Source of the DNA: Chlorella sorokiniana
Lineage: Eukaryota; Chlorophyta; Trebouxiophyceae; Chlorellales; Chlorellaceae
Length of the DNA stretch: 64,000 nucleotides
Assembly: GCA_025917655.1 (NCBI GenBank)
Contig: CP084614.1
Coordinates: forward strand, 1,984,001 to 2,048,000
Direction: 5' to 3'
Below, piece after piece: positions 31,099 through 42,942 of this stretch. Numbering within the stretch: position 1 is the first letter of the stretch; each line of letters begins with the position of its first letter. Under the pieces are notes generated by a model. It saw only the letters and a list, made by a program, of their open reading frames with translations, made no database searches and was not told the DNA's origin. Both the position numbers and the translations under genes were made by a program.

Positions 31099-34000
31099 AT
31101 GGCCTCCTTTACACGGCTGCGGTCTGGCCGCATCCATCCAGACGATCCAGATGCGGGCTCAAGGAGCCTTCGAAAGGCTCCAAGCCTCCGCGCTCGCAGC
31201 TTCAAGCGGATGCCAACCGGCAAGTCCGATAACACAAACGATATTGACACTTCTATGATTTTGACGGACGAGGAGCACGCAGAGTGGCTGCTGGACAAGT
31301 TCAAGTACGACGGGTGGAGGAGCACACTGAACAACCTGAAGTTCTTCGGGCGCATGCTGAAGCCCATTGTCGTCGTCGCTGCCTGGATCTTCTGGATTTA
31401 CGCTGCCATTTCCTGGGCTGTGCCCAATCTGCTGTGCAACAAGATTGCAAAGGAGGTTTCGGTGAGAAACGGCAGCCATGTCATGGCACGCCTGGATGGG
31501 TGCATGGATCCCGCGCACTCGCCGTGCCGCCCCTGCCGCCTGACTGTCGCCCCGCCTTCCGCCGCCGCCTGGCAGGGCAGCCTGGTGTTCGGGGAGTGCC
31601 TGTACATCGACACCGGCGGCAAGCCCTACAGCACAAACTGGGGTTCCAAGCTCTTCTTCCTGCTCTACTGGTCCATCCAGAACGGCTGGATGGTGTTCTT
31701 CTGCGGTTACATCTCCTTTGTGCTCTTTGGTGCGTGCTGGCAGCGCGCGCAGCGTGCAGCAGGGCGTAGCAGGCCCAACAAACCCGGGCCCGGCCTTTGT
31801 CGAGCATGCAGGCCACGCGCTTGTGGCAAGAGCCGTCGCTCCTGGGAAAGTGTGCATGTGGCGGGGCATGCGCTGCTGCCTGACGCTTGAGCGCTGCCTG
31901 CTGCCGCTTCATTGTGCAGGTCCCGCCTTCCGCAAGCGCGAGCGCCTGGTGCTGTGCATCGTGACCCTCCTCACCACCTGCATCTCCCCTGTTGCGGGTC
32001 CCCGGTTCGGCCTGAGCATGAAGGACATGCGCATCGTGCTGGGCGTGGGTGAGCCCCCACCCCCACTCCCCCTGCTGAGCTTGCGGGCTGAGCAGCAGCG
32101 GCACAGGGTGCCCAAACCCCTTTGCCTCGGCGTCCACTGGCAGTCCACTGATCCAGGGCAGCCGTCCTACCTCCGGCTTCCCCTGCCCACCTCCCTCCCG
32201 TCCACCTCATGCAGGCATCGCGTCCGGCTTCACCATGATGGCCACCTCCAACGCGCCCGCCCGCTACACCGGCAACCCGCTGCTGAAGAACCGCTGGATC
32301 GGCTTCCTCATGGTGGGCTCCCTCGTCTCAAACATCTACTTCCTGCTCCTCCCCATGTGAGTGTGTGGACGGGGGGGAGGGGAGGCGGGGGCAGGGGTGC
32401 TGTTTGGCAGAACCTACGCACTCGGACCGCGCCTGCGGCTGCACAGCCACAGCTGGACCCTGACAGCGCCTTGCACCGCCACCCGCCGCCGCCGCAGGAT
32501 CATCACCGCACGCTCCCAGGATGCCATGGGCGGCGCCGCCCTCACCTTCATGCGCGTGATCGTGCACCCCGCGCTGTGGGGCATCCTGCTGCTGGCCTAC
32601 CGCTTCTTCATCCGCAACTGCGGTGAGGCGCTGCCGCCCTGCTTGCCAATGTCACCCGCTGCTGCAGCAGCCAGCTCCTGTGCACGAACAGCTTGGGCGT
32701 GTATCCGCCGTCTGGTCCTGCTGATCCGAAGTGCATGTCCTCCCCTCCCCCCCCGTCGCCCACTTTCCCCCAGGCTACATCCCCGAGATGCGGTCCGCCG
32801 TCTTCCTCAACTGGCCACTCATCTACGCCTCCATCTACGGCCGCTTCCTGCTGCTGCAGGTAGCCGCTGCGCCGACCGGGGATGGGGCGCGCGGCACTCG
32901 GCCGCCGACACCGCCTGCTCCAGGGGCACCTGCCTGCCTGGGGCCTGCAGGGGGTACCGCTCCGCGCATGCTCTGCCGCTGTGCTGCTGCCGAGCCTTGC
33001 CAGCCCTGCCGCCGCAGATGGACGGCATGGCCAGCGTGGTGATCGTGAACATCATCTTCGGGCTGGTCGACCTGTCGGGCCGCCTCAACGACCGCGACAC
33101 CGACGGCCTGCTGCTGCGCATCGTGTATGGGGAGCGGGTGCGAGACGCGATGACCGCCGCACGGGTGAGAAGCTGCTGCCCGCCCGGCCCTTCGGTGTGT
33201 GCAGGCTGGCCGGGAGGCGGCCTGCCGCTGGGTCCCGCGTCAGCCAACCGCCACGCCCAGCCATGAAGTCCGCCATGCCCTCTGCTCCAGCATGCCTGCC
33301 CCCCCGGCCCAACATAACCACAGTCACACGGGACACTGACATGCACACTCCCAGAGGCTTGAATCGCTGCCGATGACGCCACCGCCTCTGCAATCCCCGG
33401 AATCCCTGCCCCCCTCCAGCTGAACGACGACCACCGCATGGCCGACATCTGGATGGCGCTGATGATGGACCTCTCCTCCATCTTCGCCGCCTCCGCCCTG
33501 CTGTCCCTGGGCGGCGTCGCCACCGACCCCGGCGTGCCGCCCATGCACACCACCATCTGGGTGGGAGCTGTGCTGCAGGTGCGGCTGGGGCGGCGCGTGT
33601 TGCCATGGATAACCACGGTGCCACCGGTGGCAGCAGCAGTTGACGTTGGGGATTGGCCTGGCATGCAAGCTTGCTTTAGCCATGACCAAAACCGCACCAG
33701 CACCTGCAGCTCCCTCCATCACCCTTGCATGCCAGCGATTCGTCCCCCCCCTCCCCAAAGGCTGTGACGTCGCTGCTGTTTGCCTTCATTGGCATGGCGC
33801 TGGAGGGCAAGTACCACCACTTTGAGTGGTCCAAGAGCTACACCACCCGCCCCGTGCTCATCACCCTGCTCATCATGCTCACCGAGCTCATCGGCGGCTC
33901 GCGGTGAGTGGCCTGCAAGACTGGGGCTGCGGGCGGTCAGGGCTGGGGCTATGGGCTGTTAGGGCTGGGGCACTGCAGTGGCATCTGAAGGTGAGTGGGC

Positions 34001-34503
34001 ACTGCTGCCACAGCATGCTCAGCTCCGCCAACCACCAACCCTCTCGATGCTTCGCCCCCGTGACTGCTTCTCTCCCCCTCTCGCCAGGCTGGTGATGGAG
34101 ATCCTGGGCATCTTCTGCCCCACCTACTACCCCGACCGCGAAATCATCCTGCTGGAGCAGTGCGACAAGCCCTCGCTCTTCCAGGTGCGCCAGCAAGGCA
34201 GCTCGCTGTCGCCAGCAGGGCAGGAGGACTGTGTGTGTGTAGGGGGTCCCCGACCCCAGGCCGCTTTATGCGAAACGGAAGGCCTGGGAGCGGCAGGCGT
34301 CGGTGTGGCAAGCATCTTGATGGCCGGCTCGACTTGCATTTGCGATGTGGAAGCGCGCAGCCTGCCGTGCTGACGCACCTCCTTTCGCCGCGGCCCTCCT
34401 CCAGGCCATCACCTTCTCCTCCGCCGACCGCTTCAAGATGCTGGGCTCCTACTTCAACGTCACCGCGGGGAAGGCGTCAACCACAGCTCGTAGGCCAGTT
34501 TGA
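31099..34503 (+). CDS. Polytopic membrane protein, unrecognised family
   Basis: Eleven exons with clean GT-AG joints and no frame break: 31099-31461, 31576-31729, 31920-32048, 32215-32356, 32498-32622, 32774-32859, 33018-33164, 33420-33578, 33761-33903, 34088-34184 and 34405-34503. The start MASFTRLRSGRIHPDDPDAG leads a basic N-terminus of about 75 residues. About ten hydrophobic segments follow, for example IVVVAAWIFWIYAAISWAV, LVLCIVTLLTTCISPVAG, WIGFLMVGSLVSNIYFLLL, SVVIVNIIFGLVDLSG and LFAFIGMALEGKYHHF. Loops hold charged motifs such as LNDRDTDGLLLRIVYGERV and CPTYYPDREIILLEQCDKPS. The product is about 545 residues. I do not recognise the family; a transporter, channel or receptor-like role is possible, but nothing in the sequence decides it. 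Confidence 0.75.
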
Positions 34504-35051
34504 CGGAGGCTTCAGGCCTGGCTGCAAGCGGCTCAATGACGGCCTTGCACCCCAGCAGTCTATCTGCCCTGCTGTGGCTCAGCCTCACCGAAAATGTGCA
34601 AGCGCACATATCCACTGCTGAAGCACAGTGGTATGATTGACCCCACCCTCAAACACCAGTCCAGCCTGCACAGTCAACCTGGTTTGTCGCTTCGCAATGC
34701 TTATGGTTTGCAAGGGCAAAGCTACAAACACATGCTCGGGTGCAGAGGAATGTCAAGTGGTACCGACGCAAAAGGAGGAGTAAAGTAATAGCAAAGGAGC
34801 CAAACGAATGTCAGTGTGGGGCACAAGGGAACATACAGCATAACTGGGGAAGGAGGAAATGAAATGATCAAGGTGTGTCAAGGCATTAGTAGTACTGTAG
34901 AGTCAGGTGAGTGCCAGGTACAGGGCACGGGCCGCCTGTGGCATGACGAGCGGCAGACCAGCGCTGCGCGAAGCATGCACGGCCCGGCGGGCACAGCAGC
35001 AGAATGGTATGAGGTTGTTTGTTCCGGCTGGCCCCGGGGCTCGCTCCGCAA
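34504..35051. other. 3' region between convergent genes
   Basis: Non-coding gap between the membrane-protein stop and the pfkB stop. It is more AT-rich than the genes. I see no TGTAA on the plus strand; nothing else recognised. Confidence 0.35.
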
Positions 35052-37138
35052 TCATTCGTCAAAGTCCACAGAGGAGAGCGAGGAGTGCAGCGCATCCAGC
35101 GCGTCCAGGTGGCGCCCGTCAGCGCAGCCCGGCACCGCCCCCTCAGCAGCTCGTGCACAGAATCTGCGGAGGCCACGTTGCGCCCGCGCCCGCGCCCATG
35201 GCCGTGGCGGCGCCCACGGCGTTGGCCAGGGCCATGACCGCGGGATGCTGTGCCGCCGCGTGTAGCCCAGCACTAGCGCCGCCGCGAAGCTGTCGCCGCA
35301 CCCCACTGCACGCAGGCAGCAGGCGCCTTCGCTGGTCAGTCAGCCCAACCACACAGCACAGCACGGCCTTGACAACGACCAGGCAGAAGCATGGGGTCGC
35401 GGAGCAAATGCGGATCCTTGGCTCCTGCTCCGCTTGCTAGGCCCTTCCCTCGCCGCCCCACACCCACCCTCCGCGCTCACCCGTGTCCCTCACATCCACC
35501 CTGAGCGCCGCCTGGCTGTACACCTGGGTGGCGGAGCGGGAGGCCAGCACCGCGCCTGCCGCCCCACGCTTGACCACACACCACTCGGTGCGCGCCCGGG
35601 CGGCTCAGGATGTGGCGGGCCTGGGCCTCGGCGCCGCGCAGCCCGGTCACCGCCTCCGCCTCCTCCTCCGTCATGCACACCACATCCGCTGCGTCCAGCA
35701 CTGCTTCCAGCGCCGCGCGCGCGCGCCCTCGCTAAATGTCCAGGCACGGGGGCCTGCATGCGGAAGGGGAGGAAGTGACAGCAGTGTGCACCTCTCAAAA
35801 GGGCACCTAAGTAGGAAAGAGTCTCCTCCAGGCGTGCAGCACAGCCTGGTTGCTTCCGTAGCAGCTGCTGCCACGCAACAGGTTTTGCGCTGGCCTGCCG
35901 CGGCACCACAGCCAGTCAGCAGCAGCAAGCGGGCACGCACCTGGATCGAAGAACACTGCGGCGCCCGCCTCCCCGCGCCGTCCGCGCGGCGCCCAGCACC
36001 GCAGCCGCCGGCAGCTCGTCAAAGGTGAAGCCGTTGACGAAGAGGGCCTCTGTGGAGCGCAGCATGCGGCCCACGCCCTCCGGCAGCTCACCCACAAAGG
36101 ACAGCAGGGGCCAGGGCCCAAAGTCGTAGCGGCTGCAGCCCGGGAGTTGTGCACAAAGGCATGCGTGAGGAATGAGAGCGCAGAAACGCACGGAGCTTGC
36201 TTGTGGGAACGGCTGCCCCAGGAGCAGCATGGCTTCCGTACTCCAGCTCCAGCAAAACGCCCCTTCATGCGCCCCCAACCCCAGCAGTCCGGTCACGTCG
36301 CACCTGCAGAACGCGTGGCGGCCCGCTGGGTCCACCATCACGAAGCATAGCAGCGTCTGATCCAGCTCCGGGGGCAGCTGCGAGGAAGCCACGGGCTCCA
36401 CGGTGCGGATGCGCTCCGCCTCCAGCACGTCACGCATGTACCGCCCAAAACGTCCTGCCCCTGCACGCCGCCACGAGCACACAGCAGACGGATGCAGGGC
36501 TTGATTGAACAATAATCAGTGCCATCTGCAATTCTGTATTCCCAAGGCAGGTTTAAAAGCTCCAGTCGTGCTCCCAGCCTCCCTTTCCTCACCAGATGGC
36601 CGATGCATGCCGTCTTCAGGCCTAGCCGGGCAGCAGCGATGGCAAAGTTGGTGTTGCTGCAGCATGATGGTGAGGATAAGGGTTGCATGTGTGATGAGGA
36701 TGGAGGCGGGGTAGATTGCCGCCTCCAGCTGCTGGCCGGCACTCACCCGCCAACCTCCCACTGCTCCATCGGCGGCGGCTGCGCGGTCAACTGCTGCAGC
36801 AGGCGCCGGCGAGCCTCTGTGTCGCCGGGTGGCAGCTCTTCAACCGGCACCATGACGTCCACGCAAAGGTTGGAGAGCGACACCACATCGTACTGCTTGC
36901 GCCGCTGGACCGCAGGGGCAAGGGCGTCACTGCCACTGGGAGTGGGCGGCGCTGCGAGGCGCTCGCGCTCCCGCTCCGGCGCCGCCGCTGCAACGGTGCT
37001 GGCTGCCCGCCGGCTGCTGGCACAGCGGTTCTGCGCTGTGATGGAGCTTCTGCTGGTTGCTGGCAGGCGTTGCGGAGGCCTGGCTGCCTTCGCTGAGGCG
37101 GCTCGGCAGCGTGGACCGCCGCTTTGCGATGCAAGCAT
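35052..37138 (-). CDS. pfkB-family carbohydrate kinase, plastid-type plant group
   Basis: Exons 36747-37138, 36593-36656, 36304-36460, 35941-36132, 35481-35753 and 35052-35305. The first 60 residues are rich in Ala, Arg and Ser (MLASQSGGPRCRAASAKAAR), consistent with a transit peptide. Then come the pfkB N-terminal signature YDVVSLSNLCVDVMVPVEEL and VGGNTNFAIAAARLGL, the mid block VFFDPGPRAWTF, and the C-terminal signature DTVGCGDSFAAALVLGY with the anion-hole GxGD and catalytic Asp. The closest known pattern is the plant group that includes NARA5 (needed for plastid Rubisco expression), by family resemblance only; the substrate is unknown. About seven one-base shifts, for instance near 36457, 35975 and 35245, break the frame; the protein ends LHSSLSSVDFDE. 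Confidence 0.8.
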
Positions 37139-37701
37139 TGCGCAGGGCTTCCTTACTGGATGAAAGGATGGAGGAAAGCGTCAAGAGCGAGTGCTGAGAG
37201 GGCGGTGGAGAAGAAGTGTGTTGACGGAGTCTGGCAGCACCCGGCAAGGCTTGATCAGTTCATCAAGTGTTGCTGGGGTGCTGCATAACAGAGACGACCA
37301 CTAATGCCACCGTCCTGCTGTGAGCGTGCTGTGCCTCACGCCAGGTTTGCGGGCGCTTGAACTGGGCGACAGAGACTCTCGAGGTGCTTGAAGTGATTGT
37401 GAAAAAGACCGCAGCAGACGCCTCCTCCTGAGATACTGTACCCGCGATGTCGGCACAGGCAAGCTCTTTGGTGCACTGTATGCTGTGGGGGCTGGTGCTG
37501 CGTGCACAAGCTCACGGAACGCAAGGGGGTTCTGCTAGCACGATTGCAGTTCTTGGGGGCAGGGCAACCCTTGGCAGCCCGCCCGCCGCCGCTGCTGGAC
37601 CCCTGTTGCACGTTTGCCCTCCGAGCCCAACTGGTTTGAGTGGTGATTGTTTCGCTTAGAGTGCTCCTGCCCTGCATGATGAGCAGGCTGGTGGCAGCAG
37701 C
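37139..37701. promoter_or_regulatory. Divergent upstream region, pfkB kinase and GPC1-like gene
   Basis: A 563-bp gap between divergent start codons. No motif recognised and no supported exon. Confidence 0.35.
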
Positions 37702-40408
37702 ATGCTAAGCCGTGCGCCCACCTTCCGAGACCAGCTTTCGGGGCAGCTGGGCTCGATGCTGGAGGCTGCGGGCACGGCGGTGGACGACATGCAGTTCCTG
37801 CTGGACCCAGCCAAGCAGATGGAGCTGCTGGATGAAGCCCTCACCCAGGAACAGTGCAAGGTGGGGGCGGGTTGATGGTGGGGAGAGGGAGGCGGCCACA
37901 AGCGGGGGGGGCCCTTGGTTGGGGCCTTGGTGCCGCCCGCGCTCAGCCATGCTTGCTTGATCGGACAGCGGTACCTGTTGCGCTTTGCTCTGGCACGAGT
38001 GTGTTCAGCCATAGCCATCAGCCTTTTCCCTGTGAGCGCTGCTGCAGGCTGATGCGACGCCTGCAGAGCAGGCGGCAGCCGAGGCGCACGCGGAGCAGGC
38101 GCAGGCGGCGGATGAGGCCACGCTGCAGCGGCTGGGCGGCACGCTGATCAACCCCGGTCGCGTCATGCTCAAGGACAAGCTGGCATTTGTTATTGGTGCG
38201 GCCCAATCGCTGTCCGACTGCTGGTCTGGATTCCCTTTGTAGAGCAGTTGATCACAGATTTGGTGGGGCCAGGCCGCCGCCGCCTGCCCCGTGTGCTGCT
38301 GCGCGGTTGGCCGGGCACGACAGCCCCACCACCATACTTCTTGTGCCGCAGGCGTGGCCAACGTGTGCCTGACCTCCTTCTGGATCGGCAAGTGGCCCCA
38401 CACCTACCACTTCTTCTGGCTGGTCAAGGACATAGTGCTCTTCTCCCTGAGTGAGCCGGCGCGGCTCAGAGCAGAGCTTGCTCTGTAGCTCTCATAGCGG
38501 CGCCCAGCTGGCCCGCTTCCTACGTCGGAAGCACTGAGAGCCTGCCGCGCCGCTGTGTGCCTGCAGGATACTTTGTGTACCGCAAGAAAGGCATGCACTA
38601 CATGTGAGCGCGAAGGCTGCGCGGGCGCCTGCTGCCCTTGCCTGTGCGGCGCACCGTTGAACAGGCCGCTCGCCGCGCATCCCCACCTGGACAGGCGGGG
38701 CTTGCTGTATTCGTCGGTTCCGCTCGTGGGTTGCTCCTCCGCCGCACCCTTCTGGTCTGCTCCCCTCCCCGCCCGCCACCGCAGGATGCTGGAATTCTGC
38801 TACCTAGCCAACCTGGTCGCCTTCTACTACCTCTTCTTCGACCCGCTAAACGCAGTCCTGCGCAGGGTGCGCCCGCTGGCTGGCACCACCAGCCTGCGCC
38901 CAGCGGCTCGCCGCGGTTGCCGTGCACTGCGCTCGGGGCCCGGCGCGCAAGCTCGCCCGCGAGCGCCAGCTGTCGCCGGCTGGCTGCCCACCGCCTCGCG
39001 CTTGTGGCTCACCCGGCCCGCAGTTAAGCTTTGCCGTGATGTCGGGCCCGCTCATGTGGTCCATAGTGGCCATGCGCAACTCCCTCGTTTTCCACGACGG
39101 CGACAAGATCACCACCCTCATGATGCACTCGTCCCCGCGCTGTCGGCCTGGTGAGAGGCCCGCAGCTGCAGGCGCAGCAGGCCCTGCCCTGCCTGCGCCT
39201 CCTGGGCTTCCCTCACTGGCCTCGCCGCAGAACAGCCGGGCTGGTCAACGGCCAAGCCTCCATGCCGCAGGAGCGCCCGGGCCGCAAGGTCTGAGCCGCT
39301 CTCGGCGCTGGTGCCCACCTGGCTTCCGACTTGCGCGCTGCCTGGCTTGTCGCGCTTGGCTGTCCCTGCGTGCCCGCAGGTGCATGCGCTGGTACCCCGA
39401 CCCCGCATGGACTGCGGGGATGGGCGGCGACGCGCTGGCGGCGTGGAACAGCTGCTCCTGGGCCCAGATGGCGCTGCTGCCCGCCGCCCTCAACATCGTC
39501 TGGGTGGCCGTCTACTACCTGTTGGTGGGTGGCGCGGGGCGGGGGGTGGGGGAGCGGAGATGTGTGTGCGTGGGTGTATGTGTGTGTGATCAGGGGATGG
39601 GGGATACGCCCCACGCTTGCATCGCGCCAGCCGGTGCCAGCAATCGTCACAAGGCAAGACGCTGCGCAGCCATTGGGCCAGGCTGCCGCGCAGTCCGGCT
39701 TTGCCAGCCGAAGGTGCGGCTGCGGCCCCCCTCCCGGCAGATCTTTGTGCTGTTCAACCGCCGCATCCAACAGCGCGGCTACCAAAACATGTGAGCGGGC
39801 TTCTGCAGCCTGGGCACGTGCCTTGCTGGCAGGCATGGCTGCCGCAGCCCTCCCGCTCACCTCTTTACCTGTCAACCTCACACCCGCGTGCCGCCTGGCG
39901 CAGGTTCACGGCCATGGTGCTGCGACCCTCAGCCCGCAAGAGCCCCCTGGCCAGGCTGGTGCTGTCGGTGCCGGAGGCGCTGCAGCCGCTGCTCTACCTG
40001 GGGTGCGCTCCGCTCTGCCGCTCTTGCTGCGCCGCTCTGCCGCTCCTGCTGCGCCGCTCTGCCGCATGCACGCCTGCACAGCAGCCTGGTGCATTGTTGC
40101 GCATTGAACCAAGTTGGCACCAGGCAGGTTGGCCTGCGCTGCATGCTCCCGACCTGCCTCGGGGCCTTGTGCCTCCTGCTCTTCCCCCTCCTCCCAACCT
40201 TGCTCGCAGGCTGCACACCTGTGCCAGCTGGGTGTCGCTGCTGCCCACCAAGCTGTGGTTCGACCACTTCTGGGCGCACACCGCCGTGGTGCTGGGCGTG
40301 CTGCTGTGGGCCGCCTGGAACGGCGCCGGCTTCTACTTCCGCGTGTTTGCCAAGAAGCTGATGCAGGAGCAGGCGGAGAGGGAGGCCGCCAAGGCCAAGG
40401 GGGCCTGA
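37702..40408 (+). CDS. GPC1-like glycerophosphocholine acyltransferase (DUF2838)
   Basis: Exons 37702-37860, 38048-38195, 38352-38450, 38567-38603, 38785-38866, 39024-39150, 39380-39524, 39741-39790, 39904-40002 and 40210-40408. It is a multi-pass membrane protein with the DUF2838 core: FCYLANLVAFYYLFF, then FAVMSGPLMWSIVAMRNSLV, FHDGDKITTLMMHSSPAL and RWYPDP. In yeast and plants, GPC1 family members transfer acyl groups to glycerophosphocholine at the ER, recycling phosphatidylcholine. The N-terminus (MLSRAPTFRDQLSGQLGSML) is soluble and acidic; the C-terminus ends in a Lys/Glu-rich tail (QEQAEREAAKAKGA). One C is missing in the run near 39134 (SSPAL versus SSPRC). A TGTAA lies 142 bases after the stop. 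Confidence 0.82.
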
Positions 40409-40549
40409 GCACATCCGGCTGCGCCCGCCGCGCCGCTGCCATGCGTAGAGGGGCAGGTCTTTGATCACCCCCGCCGCCTTTTGCTTTGTCACCATTTGGG
40501 ATGCTTCCCGCGCCATCATTACTTGCAGTATGTGTTAACCAAAACCTAG

Positions 40550-40554
40550 TGTAA
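40550..40554 (+). other. TGTAA poly(A) signal of the GPC1-like gene
   Basis: TGTAA 142 bases after the stop and 66 bases before the stop of the convergent cupin gene. Confidence 0.55.
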
Positions 40555-40619
40555 CAGTAGAAAGTAAACGGAAGCACATGGAACCCAGCAGCAAAGCAAG
40601 TTTGAACGGGCTGTGACGC

Positions 40620-41028
40620 TCAGAACCAAGAGTTGGCGGCGCCGTCGTAGCCCTGCAACACACAGGATGGCAGCAGTTTGCGGGTTAAGGCCCAGCCCCT
40701 GCAGGAATGCGGCTCATCCATGGGAGCTCGTGCAAGCCCCAAGTCCCCGCTCACATAATACCATTTGCTGTTGGTTGAAGCGATGTTCTTGGTGCTGTGC
40801 GGCACTCCAGCAGGGATGAAAATCTCGTCTCCTGGCTCCAGCTCAAACGAGTCGTCCAGCAGCGTGAAGCGCATCCTGCCCTCAACCACCGCCACCAGCT
40901 CGTTGGCGGTGTGTGTGAAGTTGTTCCACTCGTGGCCCGGCGGGTCCACCATGCAGCCGCAGTGGAAGCCCTGAGCCGCCCAGTCCCGCTCCACTGTGCG
41001 CAGGTCGACTGGTGTGGAAAACTTGCGT
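40620..41028 (-). CDS. Small cupin-domain protein, N-terminus unresolved
   Basis: The supported exons are 40755-41028 and 40620-40652. They encode a single cupin barrel: FSTPVDLRTVERDWAAQGF, then WNNFTHTANELVAVVEGRM, ELEPGDEIFIPAGVPHSTKN, SKWYY and the end GYDGAANSWF. The two cupin motifs (here HEWNNFTHTANE and PGDEIFIPAGVPHS) usually hold a metal ion; the His and Glu ligands are present. The function of small cupins ranges from isomerases to storage, so no reaction is assigned. An upstream minus-strand exon may lie within 41100-41360, where one frame reads GVEVAEMLDSIHDTVPWADQ, but I cannot fix a start codon or splice site. Confidence 0.65.
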
Positions 41029-41415
41029 CTGCAGCGCAGACGCAAGCGCTTTGCTGGGTGGGGGCGGCGCAGGCGGCAGGCGGCATGCAGTACCTTCCAA
41101 GCGCTGCACAACAAACATCCATGTACTCCATCACAAACCTTAACACGTAGTTCTTCCGCTCCTGCAGCAAGCTGGCGCTGCCTCTCGAGGTGGAATTTGC
41201 TCCCAGCGCTTGCAGCGCGGCTTTGATCGGCCCAGGGAACGGTATCATGTATTGAATCGAGCATCTCCGCAACTTCAACACCGCCGAGCCAACCAAGCCG
41301 CTCCAGGCGCCTGAGGCGCCTGCTGAGCTGGCGCGCTGCCAGCTCTTGCTTGGACCCCAAGTCCGGCTTCCGACCGCATTGTCGACAAGTTTAAGCACCA
41401 GATTTGTATTTCAGG
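41029..41415. other. Region between cupin core and TPT1 start
   Basis: Probably holds the first exon of the cupin gene plus its promoter. Two overlapping minus-strand frames are open across 41100-41360 and neither has a clear ATG. Confidence 0.3.
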
Positions 41416-42325
41416 ATGTCATTGGGCATTCCTCGTTCTAAACTAACGTCCGTTAGCAGGGAGATGGCTTTACGCCTGCGGCACCGGCCTCCAGCAGGTG
41501 GTGTAAGCATTGATAGCGGCGTAGTATGTACGCGACTAGTTGTACGCGCCCAGCAGCAGGGTTGCCTGCCCAGCCTTCAGAGCGGCGTTCACTCCCCATC
41601 GTCGATCACCCTCCTGCAGAGATGGATGCCTCTGGTTTTGTGCCGCTGCCCGTCCTGCTGCAAGAGCTGCGCTCGCCAGGCGTTACGGAAGCCATCGTGC
41701 GGCATATTGTGGCCACAGACAGCAAGGGACGATACGAGATTCTGGACGGGTCCCCGCCCTGCATCAGAGCGGTGCAGGGCCACAGCGTGCAGCTGGCGGC
41801 GCCGCACCTCACGCCCGTGACAGCTGCGGAGGATGTACCGTTTGCCGTCCACATCACTTCACAGGAGAATTGGGCAGCAATACAGGTGCAGCATGGTTCA
41901 ATCAAAAGACGGGGCGCAACGAGGTCGAGGGGGTCATCTGCCCTTGGCCCAACTTTCGAGACGACACACAGAGCTTGCGCTCCCCTCCCCTCCCGCTGCA
42001 GGCCTCTGGGGAGCTGCGCCGCATGAGCCGCACCCACATCCATTTCGCGACAGCCCCCAGTCACCTGCGGCGCAACAGCTGGGCGACGGTGCTGCTGCGG
42101 CTGGACGTGCGTGAGGCTCTGAGGGTGAGGGCATGGGGCCCCCTGCTTGTGCAACCTGGTTGCAGCTGCAGGCCGCCGTCGGTCGTCTGAGTCAGGGCCG
42201 TTCTCCTGCAGGATGACCACACCTTCTTCACGGCTGCAAACGGCGTACTGCTGTGCGAGGGCCCGCTGCCTGCGCGTTATGTGGAACCGATCGAGCGGAG
42301 AGCCTTGCCGGACACCTGGCAATAG
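41416..42325 (+). CDS. TPT1: tRNA 2'-phosphotransferase (Tpt1/KptA)
   Basis: Exons 41416-41497, 41620-41885, 42002-42124 and 42212-42325; all joints keep frame without correction. The order of motifs is that of Tpt1: SREMALRLRHRPPAEMDASG, then VPLPVLLQEL, IVATDSKGRYEI, IRAVQGHSVQ, HITSQENWAAIQ, RTHIHFATA and the last strand FFTAANGVLLCEGPLP. The enzyme removes the 2'-phosphate left at the splice junction of tRNAs joined by the healing-and-sealing (plant/fungal) ligase, using NAD+. The Arg-His pair in RHR and the QGHS and HIHF motifs supply the known active-site residues. The product is about 195 residues, compact for the family, with a shorter N-terminal lobe than usual. An earlier start upstream is not excluded. 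Confidence 0.85.
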
Positions 42326-42942
42326 CATCACACACGTGTGCATGGGAACTTGGGAACTGCGTTGCCGGTTATGGCTGAGTGGGAGGCCATGCTGTTACAG
42401 GCAGATGGACAACATAATGCAGCGTTATTGGAGCAAGCTGAGAGTGTCATGGACTGAACATGATTGAAGGTTGATTAAGGTTCACTGGGGTGTGTGTTTT
42501 TGCAGACAAGCTGGCCTGGTGCTGCAGGCTAGCAACCCAGCATGCATGCCGCAGCATGCCACAAGCGCAAGTGCCGGGCGGAAATAGCAGTGCAGGTGCA
42601 AGGGCTAGGCAGTTTGTGGGGAGACGTTGGGCATGAAGAACGGACGTTGGACGCTAGAAAAAGGAGCCCGAGAGGGATCGAGAGGGGACATTCACTAGGG
42701 GACATGGGGCAAGGGGCGAGGCAGAAGTGGCAACCGAGGTGGAACGGGAGCGGCAACAGCTGGGCTGAAAGCAGAGGAGCAGCAGGACAGAGGAGAGGGC
42801 GCGCGAGGGATGGGCGCTGAGCTGGTGAACAATCAAAGCCGGGGCCCCAACAGGACGCCGGCATGCTGAAGGCAAGAAGGAGCGCAAAGCGCACATGCGA
42901 GATCTCAACCGGGCCGTGGCCGGCACGGGCCGGCCGCGCGCA
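42326..42942. other. 3' region between convergent TPT1 and ABC1K genes
   Basis: No supported exon. It contains a minus-strand TGTAA at 42395-42399 that could end the ABC1K transcript. That would make its 3' UTR about 550 bases. Confidence 0.35.
42395..42399 (-). other. Possible TGTAA poly(A) signal of ABC1K
   Basis: TTACA on the plus strand (TGTAA on the minus), about 540 bases after the ABC1K stop. It is the first such site I noticed downstream. Confidence 0.3.
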
